NCBI GenBank assembly: GCA_018806985.1
Contig: JADANN010000433.1
Span: forward strand, 1,116,001 to 1,180,000
Length of the DNA stretch: 64,000 nucleotides
Origin: Angiostrongylus vasorum
Lineage: Eukaryota > Nematoda > Chromadorea > Rhabditida > Metastrongylidae
Reading direction: 5' to 3'
The translations under genes were made by a program, and so were the position numbers. The notes below the pieces were generated by a model. That model was given only the letters and a program-made list of their open reading frames with translations. It searched no databases and was not told the origin of the DNA. Positions 12,801 through 21,654 of the stretch are shown here, piece by piece; the stretch's first letter is position 1, and each line of letters starts with the position of its first letter.

Positions 12801-15800
12801 AGCAAAAATCCGTACTTGGGAAAATTAACTGCTGATAAAAAGCAATTCATACATGTGACATCTCGGCTAGTTTTACAAGAAACGCGTACGTCATATAGGA
12901 TGCATCTTTATGCCAATGATTTGTGGTTGTTTTTTTGATTAATAGGTTATCCTTTAGGTTATGTCAGGGTTGGAAATTAATCTGGTTGGATATTCATACC
13001 GAGTCGAACCGCACACATTGTTTTCTCACCAACTAGCCGACGTCTACTCATCCAACGCTCCCGGTGCTGTTTTTTGGGGTTGGTGATTTATCTGCCAATT
13101 TTTTTCATCTATACGTATTGATAGAAAAGACCGAAATATTGGCTTTTCTACTTAAGCTGTAAGCAAAAACACTTTGTTATGGAACCGTCAAAAATGCTCT
13201 GGAGGGACAAAAAATGAATTTCTTCAAATTTTGCGAAAAAGATAGGGAAACGCAGTTCTGTGTAAATACTTTCAGCACCACAAAACCCTATACTGTGATT
13301 TGTTTATCTTGTCGTTTTCCTTAACGAGAACTGTTTACTATTAAAAAGGTATGTACTGAGCCTAATTTACACGAATTCTCATGAAAAATAAGTAGACTAC
13401 TGCTTAATTCCGAACATCACTACCGCTTTTGCTGTGATAATTTCCTTAGAGCTTAAAGTCGACCGAAGTTTCAATAACTGTTCTCGATTTTAGTGCTTTT
13501 CTCTATCGTCATGGTGTTCGCAGTTGCTGTAGTCATTGCTCTGTTCGGAGTTTGTGTGAGTTCCTCTTGCTTTATTTTTTGCAAATTTGGTTTCTTGTGA
13601 GCAAAAAAAGATTACATATAATTTGTTTTTCGAATAGATATTTATTCTCGATAATGGATAATGACGATTGAAGATGTTCCCATCTTTGCTAGAAACGATG
13701 CGCTGTACAGCGTGGAGGGGTTCTCACGTAGATAAGATCACCCGTAACTCAAATTTCAAATTCGAGCCAAATTCGAATAAAGGAACCATAAAAAATTGCT
13801 TATACCCTGAAAGACATGCAAACGTGAGATAGAAAATCTACTTTCGATTCAAAAGGCGTCTAACTGCAAATGGTGGCAACATGGAAACGCCTTGTGATGT
13901 GTTTCTGTTAACTTGAAAGAAAAAATAATTTGGATACCACTAATAAAATGTTTTTCAAAGATTAACCACGAAAGCACATAATTGATTTATCGATAGTTTT
14001 TCATGGTCGTCGGTTCTAACCATCGCACTGAGCTGAGCAAACTCTCCTCTATTAGGTTAGGAAATTCCTGCTAGATTTCTCTGGAAGCGTAGAACTACTG
14101 ATTTTATATAATTATATTTGCAGAAAGTCATTGGATAGGTTAGGTACGAATTAAGTCACCTATAGTGTTATTGAATTCAACGAATTGGGCGTATCTCACT
14201 GATGATCAACCCTAAACGCTTTATCCTTTTCTGCGCTAAGTTTGCAATGGGAAGGTGGCCTTCCACTTTTTATGGTCTCATCGTGGCTTCAGATTGTTCT
14301 TCCTCACTATGCTGCTAAATACAGTCCTTTTTTATTCATATGTGACCCATCTTTACATTATTCGTACCCCATCGCTTCATGCATCTCTTTCGTTTCCTCC
14401 TATCCATCGTCCACGAAGGTCTTTGGACTTTTCGTGTCGGAGTTCGACTGCTTTTTTAAGGATTGTTCTATTCTTCATGACAGTTGTTGGATTATGCATG
14501 AACCTATTCTTTCTCAAGATCTAGGATATCTGTGCCTAGTCGTTCCTGAGTGGATTTGATGGAAAGACTTGAGCCCAGGTATGTTCGATAGAAATTTCTC
14601 TACCCTGGCGAGATGAAAGTCTGGAGAGTCGGTCGAGCCAGCACGGCATGCTTTTGATGACGCTGTCACGCCCCTATGCTACCCGTCCTCTGCTGAACAC
14701 GGTCATTAATTGATTTCGAGGAAAATCACTGAAGTAGTGTAGTTCCATTTTTCAACTAGAAAGCTCAGCTAGGAGTTCTGAGATAAACGAAAGCTTAAAG
14801 AGTTAAATCCTATTAAAAAGAAAAAAAATACAGGGAACGATTGCCTTGTTGAACTGGCAAAATGCCACTGTAATGGAATTTGTGCCGATACTCATACGAA
14901 TTATAAAGATATACTGATTTCACTGAAGCACTTAGTGAAATAAGATTTAAGTCGAAGAGAAGCAATAATTGCGATTTGATGACGTAACGGTAGTTGATCA
15001 TCCCGTTTAAAGTATTTATATTTATTCAGTGTAGTGGAGGACTCCTTCTTACTTTATTGACAAGTATGTATAACTTTTCTGTAAAAAGAGGAACATTTTA
15101 TTTGAGGAATAGAGCTAAAAAAAACCGTGCAGGAGGCTTTATTTAGATGAAGTTCCTGTAATGTTCTTCTAATTCAAGACTTTTGACTATTTACTGAAGC
15201 ATAATCAAAATGCGAATTTAGAAAACTAACACAAGTGCTAATTACACTAGTATCATATTCCTGAGATCATCGTGTCCCACCAGAAAAGTGTTATCAATGT
15301 CTTCACTGTTCCAAATGCGAGCTCCTGACGACACTGAAACTCACGGAAAGTGATTTATGAGCTCTAGAGGAAGAAAATTTATGTTGATGGAATAGCTAAA
15401 CTTTTACTTTGTTACTAAAGATGTGTTTGCTCCATGCTTTTTGTTCCAATCGGTACGGTTCATATTAGGTGCGTGTTTAGAACTCAACCGTTCCATTCGG
15501 CTACTGCAGTTATTGACTTCACGTTAGACAACTTTAACTTAAAAATTTTTGATACTTACATGGTCATTGCTATTGAAACTTGCCAAACAATTGCAAACGT
15601 CAAGAAATCTCGAAGATTTTTTGTTAACTATGAAAGTTTACAATATTGCTGTTATGTGGGCAAAACTCCAAATCCCAGGTGGGCGTCGAGCGTCGTTGCG
15701 AATGTTTCACACCATATCTTGCCATGAAAAAAATAATAGGCAGTGGAGAAAAAGTTAATCATTGTGATTTCGGCTGTTGCTTCAGCTTAACTGGATTCTA

Positions 15801-16679
15801 TGCCGATTAGTGCTCTGCAGATCATTCTCATTGACGGGTGATTGCTGATTGTACCACTAGGGTAAAAAGGTTGCCAACAGGAGGGCAGAGCAAAGGGATC
15901 GATGATGCAGTGGATAAAACGGGACGCACCGGGAAGGTCGTCCTGTGTTCGAAGCCCACCTGGGTTTGTGAATTTTGCTCATATCTCAACATCATTATGG
16001 TTGTATTTCACATAGTACGCTCTAATGAAAAAAATGAAAGGCAATAAATAAAATTTAAATATTACGAAGATTTAGCTGTGAAGACTTACCAATAGTGAAG
16101 AGAGTGACCAGAAAACTATTTCAGACCTTTATGTACCGTTCCTCTCAGAATAGCAGGGCGGGCAGTAGCACAGAACGTGCGTGTAGCCAGTTGGAGTTCG
16201 CCTCGCACAGTATAGTTGGCGATCGCCCACAACCACGCCCACAACCTCGGAATCGTGATAACGTGAGTGTTCTATTCACCATGAGAATCATCTTAGGGAT
16301 ATCCAGTGTACGGAGTCCAAATGACTCATCGCAAAGTATATTACAGGATTGACTTCGACACCATTTATAAAAAATTTTTTTAAATTAACAACAATGGTTC
16401 GAAAAGGTGATATCAGAAATTGGTAGAAAATTCATTCGAATTCTCGGATATTGTTTAAAATGAATCTGCTACTGTTGTATTCACGAAAAAACATCTAAGC
16501 GAGGTCACTTCTTTAAAAATTTGGATGAATGGGCTCAATCGACCTGAGATTGTCCTTTCAATATTTTGTATTTTCAGGATTCGCCACAATTTCAGCCTAC
16601 TGCCACTCTAAGATCAGATCGTTCAATTCCACAAATACCTTCGATATCGATCGGAAGGCCATCTACCTCATATTATTGA
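700..16679 (+). CDS. Gene 1: membrane-anchored multi-domain protease-inhibitor-like protein (5' partial)
   Basis: This is the gene-level model joining 16 exons, described below, into about 560 codons. Domain order is lustrin-like Cys repeat, thyroglobulin type-1, antistasin-like, two lustrin-like repeats, Kunitz, SEA-like segment, one transmembrane helix, Ser/Arg/Pro-rich tail, stop TGA at 16677-16679. Intron phases agree at every junction except between the two thyroglobulin exons. Kunitz, antistasin and thyroglobulin modules commonly inhibit serine or cysteine proteases. Nematodes have many Kunitz/lustrin-repeat proteins in cuticle and secretions, but I cannot name an orthologue. The membrane anchor suggests action at the cell surface (inference). 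No signal peptide or start is visible, so the gene begins left of the window or in an exon I missed. Introns carry SINE, RTE, Penelope and M-family insertions. Confidence 0.7.
1263..1349 (+). CDS. Gene 1 exon: thyroglobulin type-1 domain, N-terminal half
   Basis: After acceptor ttatag the frame gives CTLYRAGVEELRRQG, then DNVFQPACNNRTG. This is the first half of a thyroglobulin type-1 repeat (C, then a basic helix, then P-x-C). The donor ACAG|gttagg is phase 1. The following exon starts in phase 0, so the junction is out of frame as read (see findings). Confidence 0.75.
1536..1656 (+). CDS. Gene 1 exon: thyroglobulin type-1 domain, C-terminal half
   Basis: The frame reads DFFSRIQCDGSGTCWCVDVE followed by SGRPLLGT and a closing NLCE. 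It carries the hallmark QC, CWCV and GT motifs and the last Cys of the thyroglobulin type-1 fold, a known inhibitor module for cysteine and some other proteases. The donor GAAG|gtaacg is phase 1 and joins the antistasin exon at 2108. The acceptor ttttaag is weak, and its phase does not match the exon before it. Confidence 0.82.
1742..2024 (-). mobile_element. SINE family A copy
   Basis: This nearly full minus-strand copy lies in an intron of gene 1. Its tRNA-like head has a clear B box (GGGTTCGATACC on the minus strand) near 1965-1980. The body matches the copy at 28034. Confidence 0.75.
2108..2241 (+). CDS. Gene 1 exon: antistasin-like domain
   Basis: After acceptor tttttttcag the frame reads APRDCLHHCPRSLCPYGLLL, then DDDGCPILGCPCSSPC and DNITCRPNK. 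The order C-CPYG-D-GC-C-C-C is that of antistasin-type inhibitor domains. Such domains inhibit factor Xa in leeches and occur in tandem in nematode proteins. The start fits the phase-1 donor at 1656. The donor AATAAG|gtttaa is phase 0 and fits the next exon. An alternative donor at 2228 would break the frame. Confidence 0.78.
2388..2445 (+). CDS. Gene 1 exon: end of antistasin-like region
   Basis: This short exon follows tctttag and reads VCLLRITKCSTSSCLTMPA. It completes a Cys-rich stretch begun in the previous exon. The donor GCAT|gtaagt matches consensus well. The split codon T|GT makes a Cys with the next exon, which supports the junction. Confidence 0.65.
2918..3074 (+). CDS. Gene 1 exon: lustrin-like cysteine repeat
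   Basis: After acceptor catacag the frame reads EKSPCSGGDRPFVD, then CATTGETCPTGFYCAG and GIGVCC. This is a textbook lustrin-type unit: P-C-G-P-F, C, CP-YC, GVCC. The tail SRKN bridges to the next exon through donor AAAA|gtaagg, phase 2. Confidence 0.85.
3580..3862 (-). mobile_element. SINE family A copy
   Basis: This well-preserved minus-strand copy runs from the tail side at 3580 to the tRNA-like head near 3862. The head holds the A-box-like string TGGCGCAGTGG on the minus strand. Confidence 0.85.
3869..4110 (-). mobile_element. SINE family A copy, diverged
   Basis: This second minus-strand copy lies almost back to back with the previous one. It keeps the core (cagactggttttgttcc on the plus strand) but is otherwise clearly more diverged, which suggests an older insertion. 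Confidence 0.65.
4166..4255 (+). CDS. Gene 1 exon: lustrin-like repeat, first half
   Basis: Acceptor atccag gives one base, completing the phase-2 junction from 3074. The frame reads KIKTPSCPDGDPFADSSDG, then TPFTCSSEVD. It repeats the P-C-G-P-F-C start of the previous unit. The donor GACAG|gtattc is phase 2. An acceptor 15 bases upstream is stronger by eye but would cause a stop. Confidence 0.78.
4395..4690 (-). mobile_element. SINE family B copy
   Basis: This minus-strand copy has the family-B body, including ccatcatccacgaaggtttt on the plus strand. Toward 4630-4660 it keeps the shared core (gtatggtaccaatttcctga). It sits between two coding exons of gene 1. Confidence 0.65.
4945..5012 (+). 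CDS. Gene 1 exon: lustrin-like repeat, second half
   Basis: The frame reads CPSTHYCVTMRGEKVGVCC. With the previous exon it completes the unit C-x6-CP-YC-GVCC at the same spacing as 2918-3074. The acceptor cgttaag is weak, but it is the one that keeps phase 2. The donor AAAA|gtgagt is strong, phase 1. Confidence 0.75.
5100..5303 (+). CDS. Gene 1 exon: Kunitz (BPTI-type) domain
   Basis: The frame contains NGCCEELNYCGMCSTR, then IYNPCSVVVSRFFYPS, then CKSFSC and GYMNNFQPKELCETFC. The features are PC at the reactive-loop position, RFFY, C-x2-F, NNF and a closing C-x3-C: a diverged Kunitz domain with six alignable cysteines. The P1-P1' pair after PC is unusual (SV rather than a basic residue), so trypsin inhibition is doubtful. 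The acceptor at 5099 is poor, and I chose it because it keeps phase 1. The donor AAAC|gtgcgt is phase 1 and fits the next exon. Confidence 0.75.
5539..5662 (+). CDS. Gene 1 exon: SEA-like segment, part 1
   Basis: Acceptor gcttcag is in phase with the Kunitz donor. The frame reads TDGSLPPQMDKIQNAM, then YELGFSLTGPQIPASERRR. A beta-strand followed by a charged helix, continued in the next exon, resembles the start of an SEA-type juxtamembrane fold. The assignment rests on pattern and position only. The donor AAAT|gttcgt is phase 2. Confidence 0.65.
6168..6490 (-). mobile_element. SINE family B copy with intact tRNA-like head
   Basis: This minus-strand copy lies in a gene 1 intron. On the minus strand the head near 6430-6485 has an A-box-like TGGCGTGGTAGTTAGTG and a B box GGTTCGACTCC. 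The body ends in an AT-rich tail near 6175. The shared core appears deleted in this copy. Confidence 0.75.
6920..7215. mobile_element. M-family element, partial
   Basis: Matches to the M family are the ordered blocks around 6945-6965, 7070-7100 (tgctgtcagcaatcactc) and 7125-7160 (taattaagctgaaactgc). The same blocks recur at 45.2-45.4 and 62.2-62.6 kb. Confidence 0.55.
7474..7615 (+). CDS. Gene 1 exon: SEA-like segment, part 2
   Basis: Acceptor catttttcag is strong. The frame reads ALSEFLSEQFTLPASSIDD, then VTIVHDNTARFTVKH and ASAIAKNISEA. The helix-strand-strand-helix order is compatible with the rest of an SEA-like domain. It joins the previous exon in phase 2. The donor GCA|gtacgt is phase 0. 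Confidence 0.7.
7713..7862 (+). mobile_element. SINE family A copy, 5' truncated
   Basis: Only the 3' half is present, from the block before cattcaccttcaac to the family tail gagagctttatcg. Confidence 0.65.
8092..8184 (+). CDS. Gene 1 candidate small exons (8092-8101 and 8143-8184)
   Basis: A 10-nt exon (8092-8101) and a 42-nt exon (8143-8184) are separated by a 41-nt intron. They would bridge the phase-0 donor at 7615 and the phase-1 acceptor of the transmembrane exon. The joined frame reads VCGYDDGLIIMKAKHCI. Acceptors gagttag and ctcttag and donors gtaacg and gttatt are acceptable, and all phases agree. A 10-nt exon is rare, so this is the least secure part of gene 1. Confidence 0.35.
8541..9965 (+). 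mobile_element. RTE-type LINE fragment, 5' and endonuclease part (copy A, left)
   Basis: This plus-strand remnant matches the 5' region at 61.2-61.5 kb (reverse strand) and the endonuclease region at 60.3-60.6 kb. Near 9046-9130 the frame has NVRSLVSESS, then QVRMLRYDVIG, a degraded AP-endonuclease start. Downstream it reaches the region before the RT. Many stops and frameshifts make it a dead copy. It continues at 10673 beyond a nested insertion. Confidence 0.75.
9966..9974. repeat. Target-site duplication, left copy
   Basis: The 9-mer ATGAGACAA here is repeated exactly at 10664-10672. The two copies flank the nested insertion within the RTE element. Confidence 0.65.
9976..10362 (-). mobile_element. 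380-bp non-autonomous family copy
   Basis: This minus-strand copy has its AAGTA-type 3' end at the left and its 5' end (minus strand AACGGTTTACCGCCTCATC) at the right. It lies nested in RTE copy A beside a SINE A. Confidence 0.8.
10384..10663 (-). mobile_element. SINE family A copy, nested in RTE
   Basis: This well-preserved minus-strand copy ends directly at the right target-site duplication. The tRNA-like head is at 10600-10655. Confidence 0.85.
10673..11495 (+). mobile_element. RTE-type LINE fragment, RT part (copy A, right)
   Basis: The frame reads [19 protein letters not shown], which holds the RT active-site FADD motif, then TPNISQAERM and NLTK. The interrupted RTE resumes here exactly where 9974 stopped. 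Frameshifts near 10840-10860 and 11040-11110 inactivate it. The C-terminal region continues to about 11495. Confidence 0.82.
11672..11925 (-). mobile_element. SINE family A copy
   Basis: Minus-strand copy with the core at 11815-11850 and a diverged head near 11885-11920. Confidence 0.75.
11990..12330 (-). mobile_element. Penelope-like terminal-repeat remnant (type 2) with hammerhead-like motif
   Basis: The left part (11990-12150) closely resembles 59660-59840. The motif at 12113-12148, read on the minus strand, has GGCT, CTGAAGA, GAAAC and AGCT in hammerhead order. Sequence after 12220 partly repeats the left part in inverse orientation. Confidence 0.5.
12394..12660 (+). mobile_element. SINE family A copy
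   Basis: Plus-strand copy. The head has the A-box-like GCAGCGCAGTGGCTAG and a decayed B box (GTCTCGATACC). The tail is aagagctttagttatcc. Confidence 0.75.
12955..13080 (-). other. Degraded tRNA-like fragment in an intron
   Basis: On the minus strand GGCTAGTTGGTGAGAA is followed by GGTTCGACTCGG, an A/B-box-like pair from a decayed SINE head. The rest of 12660-13490 shows nothing I can assign. Confidence 0.3.
13494..13555 (+). CDS. Gene 1 exon: transmembrane helix
   Basis: After acceptor tcgattttag the frame reads LFSIVMVFAVAVVIALFGVC, a continuous hydrophobic helix of about 20 residues. The donor TGT|gtgagt is strong, phase 0. It makes the product a type I single-pass membrane protein, given the Cys-rich modules before it and the basic tail after it. 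Confidence 0.72.
14335..14720 (-). mobile_element. SINE family B copy, diverged
   Basis: Minus-strand copy in a gene 1 intron. The body block ccatcgtccacgaaggtctt at 14402-14421 matches the other B copies. A decayed head lies near 14650-14700. Open frames here are incidental. Confidence 0.55.
15640..16060 (+). mobile_element. M-family element
   Basis: Ordered family blocks are the gcaaaactcc motif at 15660, cttcagcttaactgg at 15780, ttgacgggtgattgctga at 15830, a tRNA-like pair (GATGCAGTGGATAAAA, then TGTTCGAAGCCC) at 15900-15960, and tttgctcatatctcaaca near 15975. It ends in an AT-rich tail. Confidence 0.65.
16125..16262 (+). CDS. Gene 1 exon: cytoplasmic tail, part 1
   Basis: After acceptor ctatttcag the phase-0 frame reads TFMYRSSQNSRAGSSTERAC, then QLEFASHSIVGDRPQPRPQP and RNRDN. 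Basic and Ser residues directly after the helix fit a cytoplasmic stop-transfer. The PQPRPQPR stretch could bind SH3-type partners (inference). The donor AAC|gtgagt is strong, phase 0. Confidence 0.75.
16578..16679 (+). CDS. Gene 1 last exon: cytoplasmic tail, part 2
   Basis: After acceptor gtattttcag the phase-0 frame reads DSPQFQPTATLRSDRS, then IPQIPSISIGRPSTSYY and TGA at 16677-16679. The hydrophilic Ser/Pro-rich composition continues the tail. No AATAAA signal is evident soon after the stop. Confidence 0.72.
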   Translation, partial: DSPQFQPTATLRSDRSIPQIPSISIGRPSTSYY

Positions 16680-17275
16680 TTAGTTCGACCCCAGTTTTGC
16701 TATTTTCTGGAGATTTAGTTAGGGAAAGAAGTCTGCCCTACTGTTTATTCTATTTTTCATATTCTACTGTGCTACATTAGTCTTTTTTGTTTACGTGTAT
16801 CCAAGGAAACTTATGTTTTTGTGTGTGTTTGCTCAAAATCTGCGATTGCTTCAAACTGTACTGCCTTGTACTTTCGCAGATTACAGAGAACTATCACCTG
16901 TAACTTGATGTTAAGCTAGGGTGTTAGTAAAAATTAGAAATGTGATTTTCTAATTGTCACCCTGTTGGGCTATTTTATGCCTGGCCCATCTCTCATTTCC
17001 AGTTAATGCTGATCATTTCAGAAAGGAAAAGATAAGCTTCCGAGCTTGCAAAGTGGCAACTTCACTCTTCCTACCACTAGTTTTTTTTTCTAACTAAGCC
17101 TGAAAAAACCAACAAGTCGAAGAGCATCTTCTTTGGTTCGATGTGCAAAGCTATCAGCCTTCGATGATTACTAGACAGCTTCTGCTATTGCGTCGACCGT
17201 AAAGATTTTCACGTTGTCAACATTTTTTTTTAACCAATAGGTGTTATATTTCTTTCCATCATTCTGTTATGAGTA

Positions 17276-17325
17276 ATGTTATGAAGATGCGAGGTGTTGA
17301 ATGTTATGAAGATGCGAGGTGCTGA
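17276..17325. repeat. Two-copy 25-bp tandem repeat
   Basis: The unit at 17276-17300 is repeated at 17301-17325 with one change. It contains atgaagatgcgaggtg. Confidence 0.8.
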
Positions 17326-17739
17326 AGATGTGAATGATGGATACTGTGAGTTCTAGAAGCTTCTTTGAAAAGAAAAAAACGAAGATTTGGGTTTTTTTTC
17401 TACGCATCGGTAAACAAAGGCATCCAACAATGTTTGTTCTGCAGGAAGTATCTGCGTGCTCACTTATGGAAATATGGAAATGAAGTGACTTCCCGAATTC
17501 CACGAAGCGCTTCAATCAGGTGATCCCTCTAGTGTTTCCCTCCGGGTGTCGAATTCTGCGAATTTAGTTTACTATTGCTCAACCAGTGCACGAATAACGT
17601 CTGGAAATTTTCTGTATGCGAGAGTAGTCACCCGTGTGTATTTGCCGTTGGTCTTAACCGCTTTTACCCTACATTTTTTTGGCATTATAAAGTTGATTGA
17701 CTTAGCCTATTTTTTCTTTATTTTACTTATATCGCCAGA

Positions 17740-18115
17740 CTTCACACATTGCGCAAATCATAGTACCTCTTATATTCGGTTTCTTGTCTTGCATCCACTA
17801 TAAACGAATGTCTTTGGATTTGTTCGTGTGTTCGGCTCCCACTTGAAGGTTTTATCTTTCACAAGAATGTTTTTGGATGCTTGTCGGATCTATTTTTTCT
17901 TAAAATCTTAAGGAGGGCTTATAGAACGCTCTTGGACCTTCCTTACACGAATCGCCTGTTTCTATCGATTGGTAGGAGCTTTTTCCAGAATAAGTCTGAC
18001 ACCAGTTTGTCGACCACCGGTGGAGGAAAGACTTAGTTGGAACATGGTGGGGTCAAACCAGGAGCCATGCGTTTATTAGTCGTCACTTCTAACTACTGCG
18101 CTTATAGCACTCCTG
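17740..18115 (-). mobile_element. SINE family B copy, full length
   Basis: Minus-strand copy. The head near 18050-18110 has an A-box-like TATAAGCGCAGTAGTTAG and a B-box-like GGTTTGACCCC (minus strand). The shared core lies at 17986-18020 and the body block near 17795-17830. Confidence 0.7.
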
Positions 18116-18119
18116 TAAC

Positions 18120-20200
18120 TTTTCTTTCTAAACTATGTAACTTTTTGTAAATGACTGCATGGAAATCACATTTCTTATCAAGCATTTAAATTTTAAAGAT
18201 ATTTGGCCAAAAATATTGTGGTTTGAAGAACAGCAGCAGATTTCTTTCTGAAGCCTTCATGTTTGCACAGCGGTTAACAGATTTCGTTCTCGCTGACTAT
18301 ACAAGAACCTAATTTTTGCAGTACCCAAAGAATCAATACCTATGTAAAAAATGATCAAGCTTCTTGGCTGTTCGCAGAACCTTCGTTAGCTCTCTGAGGG
18401 GCTGATATGATTAAACATGAAGGCGAACTGAGTATTTCAAGAGCAGAAGACTCCTCTATTCGCTCGCTATTCGTAGGGTGGATCAATACGCCATCAAGTT
18501 TTCTAAATAGTTATCAGCTCTTCTAAGTGTTTCCTCTGCTCATATAACACGACATATGAATGAATTAGTGTCATTTAAGAAAGTACGACTATGCAAAATA
18601 TAGCTGATTCTGACGAAGCTAAATACTTGGACAAGAAAAAACTGCCTGATTTGTTTCCGCACTTCCTTTTCCTTTTCTGTCATTTATGTCGTCAAAGAAG
18701 ACTCTGAAATATTAGAAACTATAAAGACGGCTAAACACCCAGGGTCACACTTCCAACGAGTTTTTTTTTCAGATAATTTAGAGAGAGCCTGATTTTGACA
18801 AATATCACAGCAAATGACTGCATGTTTTCATCTTCAAATTTCAAGTCAAGCCAAAGGGAGGCATATTACAACTTCGAAGCCTTGTGGCAAAATTGTTGAA
18901 TAAAACAATTTAGCATTCTGCAACCAAGCGCAGATATCTTGAGTGTTCTTAAGTCGCTTCTACATCTCCCTTCCTAGACAACATTCGTGAGAACATCACA
19001 AAAAGAAAGCGGCGTAACTTCTCGAAATCGCTTTGGAGTTTCTTGTAAATAATTTTAGAAGATTCTTCCAAGTGATTTATATTCTCTGGGAAAGTGGTAG
19101 AGCACAGTCTCGCTCACTTAATGACCATTTTCTGCCGTTTCTGTATTTTTTGTCGTTTAGTAGCTTTTTGATGGTTGAGTCTTGAACCCATCCGGGTTAC
19201 ATTTACTCTATTTCAATGGAAAAAGGTATTTTGGTAGATCAGACGACATCGGACATTCTATTTTAATGACAGTTTCAGACACTGTCTTGTATGCTCCATA
19301 TCTAGGTCATCTGTATTCATAAATGAAGGTAAAGCGAGGAAGAATTGACTTTAATTTTGATGATTCCTATACCAACTTTCCATCAGATAGCCTAGTTTTT
19401 TATTTTCTAGGAAAAGAAGGTTGATGGGGGGTTGGAATGAGTATTCAATAACTTTTTTCTCATCTATAAGAAAGCATGCAGAACACTTTTTACAAAAACT
19501 TAACTGCAAAATAAGTTTTTCAAAGCCACGTGTAAGCTCAAAGAGGTAGAGATTATTATTTTTATCGAGTTGAATGAATGTCGGGTTTCAAAAGTATTAT
19601 TGAGTTAAGTATATCCTTGAAAACTGTACCCTAGAGTGCGAATCCGGTTTCAGAAAGCTGTACCTTCTTCTTTCTTTCTCATGGTTGCCCTTACCTAGAA
19701 GAAATTTTATTATTATCGTTGGCCCTCAGACTTTTTTTCTTCGTACTTGTTTCCAAAAACAGCTCATGCTATGCTGTTTTTTCCCTGTTTTGTTCGTTTT
19801 TAGTATGTGAAGACTAACTTATCACAACTGAAGCATCCTCTCTCTTTTTATTGAGAGTTGTCTTGTAGGGTTCTCGTAATCTTTGCTGTTATTACGGTTC
19901 ATGCTCTACTTGAAAAATTGAATGCTCGGATTTCCCGCTTTTAACGAAAAATTTTTGCGAATCCCAGCGTGATTTCCGCTTGACTGGCAAGTTTGTGTGC
20001 TGAGTAAGACGTTGTTTGCTTAGAGTTTAGAGTAAGCCTAAGCTTTCTAGAGCTTTGCCGTGGTCGTCGTCACTTCACAGTTAGCGGCAATATCTTTATG
20101 GCAGCAGTTGCGAATAGTTTAACTGTGAAAGTAGTGAAGAATAGTCAATGTTTTTTTGAATTGATAAGCTAACGCAAAACTGATTACTCGTATTCTTTCT
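18120..20200. other. Stretch without assignable features
   Basis: I see no coherent exon set, RNA gene or recognisable repeat here. Isolated acceptor-like sites near 18320, 18770 and 19275 lead into very short frames only. Confidence 0.5.
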
Positions 20201-20215
20201 TTAACAAGGTCATAC

Positions 20216-20640
20216 GAAATTGATAAGCATTACACGAGGCTAGTAAACAAGCTTTATTCGACTAACATTTCGGCGCCTTCGTCTGCATCAGATCCAATGA
20301 TTCGGGTCGATGGTCCACAGTTATTCATCTTGTCGATGTGGCGCCCCTCGTCTTTGTATCGAGTCTGATCTTCCTCATTGGAGCATGGCTGCTCAGGCAA
20401 ATCGGACAATCACTATTATCAACAACCAGCGCTCCGTATAAAAGAGCATCGCTGGGTGAGAAGGCCACATTCGAGAGATGCTCTACTGAGGAAGATCCAA
20501 CTCGATACGAAGACGAAGACGCCACATCGAAAAAGACGAACAACTGTGGGACCGTCGACTCGGATTGTCGGCCATGAGGAAGACGAAGATGTAGAGACAT
20601 TAGCTGAATAAAGATTATGTATCAACCTCGTGTCAGCTCA
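20216..20640. mobile_element. Foldback element with long inverted arms
   Basis: Left arm (about 20231-20395) and right arm (about 20460-20636) are imperfect reverse complements over about 170 bp, with a loop of about 65 bp. The left arm holds a motif like the Penelope-type terminal repeats (aacatttcggcgccttcgtc). The open frames inside on both strands follow from the palindrome and are not genes. Confidence 0.75.
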
Positions 20641-21654
20641 CCGACGAAAGAATACATGTTGATTAGTCATATCAATATTAAAGGAGAGTCGGTTTTGAAA
20701 AATTGTGACTTTTTTTTATTGTAGCTAATATTTCGGCGAATTCGCTTTCTTTGGAGCCACAATGAATCGAGCCCAGCGCGTACAACACTCGTTTCCTGAA
20801 AGTGCAATTTTAAAAAAGACACTGCTCACCATAGTTACTTATTGGACGAGCTTATTCGTGAGGTACCCCGTACTACCGGGCTTGATTCGGTGTCACTAGG
20901 GTGACCCATATCGCAAGAATAAAGAACTGCTGTCGACAACATCTGACTTGAATCGTTGCCGACCTCGAAGAAGCGAAGGTACCAAAAGGTCGGGCACAAT
21001 ATGCTTTTGCTAACAACCTGATGTTACTTCATTAATACAGCAAGTTATTGATTATGCACTGAAGAGTGTAAATAAAAGAAAAGTTGCTCCTAAAAAAGTG
21101 TTGCTGGCTTGGTAAGACTTCTTTTAATGGAACCCAGAAATCAAATGCTAATTGGTTCCACTCAGTCAGTACCGATATTCGCCAACTACTGTGGATCGAA
21201 GCGAGTCTTAGCCACCATACGACTCGGCTCCTTGTATTACTATTTGTGGCGTTGATTCTCTCCAGGCTCGACTTTTGGAAGGATATTGCGACCTCCTGGT
21301 CCTAACGAGATGTCATTTCATGATCGGATGAGCGAAAAAGCCTTAAAAAATATTAAGGAAATTCTATCTTCAACGTAACTGCAGTGCGAGGAGAAGCGCG
21401 CGCCGAAAGATTCTAATCCTTCGAATCGCAGTGTTTCAAAAAGAAAAAAAGAACAGAGTGCTGTGAAATACGTAGGAAATGAGGAAAGAAGCCATGAAAT
21501 ATGATATGCATTGTTGAACAGCTACTCTTCCAGTGAATTGACTTTTCCTTTTCAAATCTACTTCCATCGTTCATAATATTCCTTCTCGCAAAAGTTTTTT
21601 TCATGTCCCATTACGCCGGTGTTTTCCTGGTTATGCAGACTTTTTTTCTAGATT

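Noticed and set aside
20325..20625. Four overlapping open frames on both strands
   Set aside because: They lie within the arms of a foldback repeat and mirror each other; no splice or start context.
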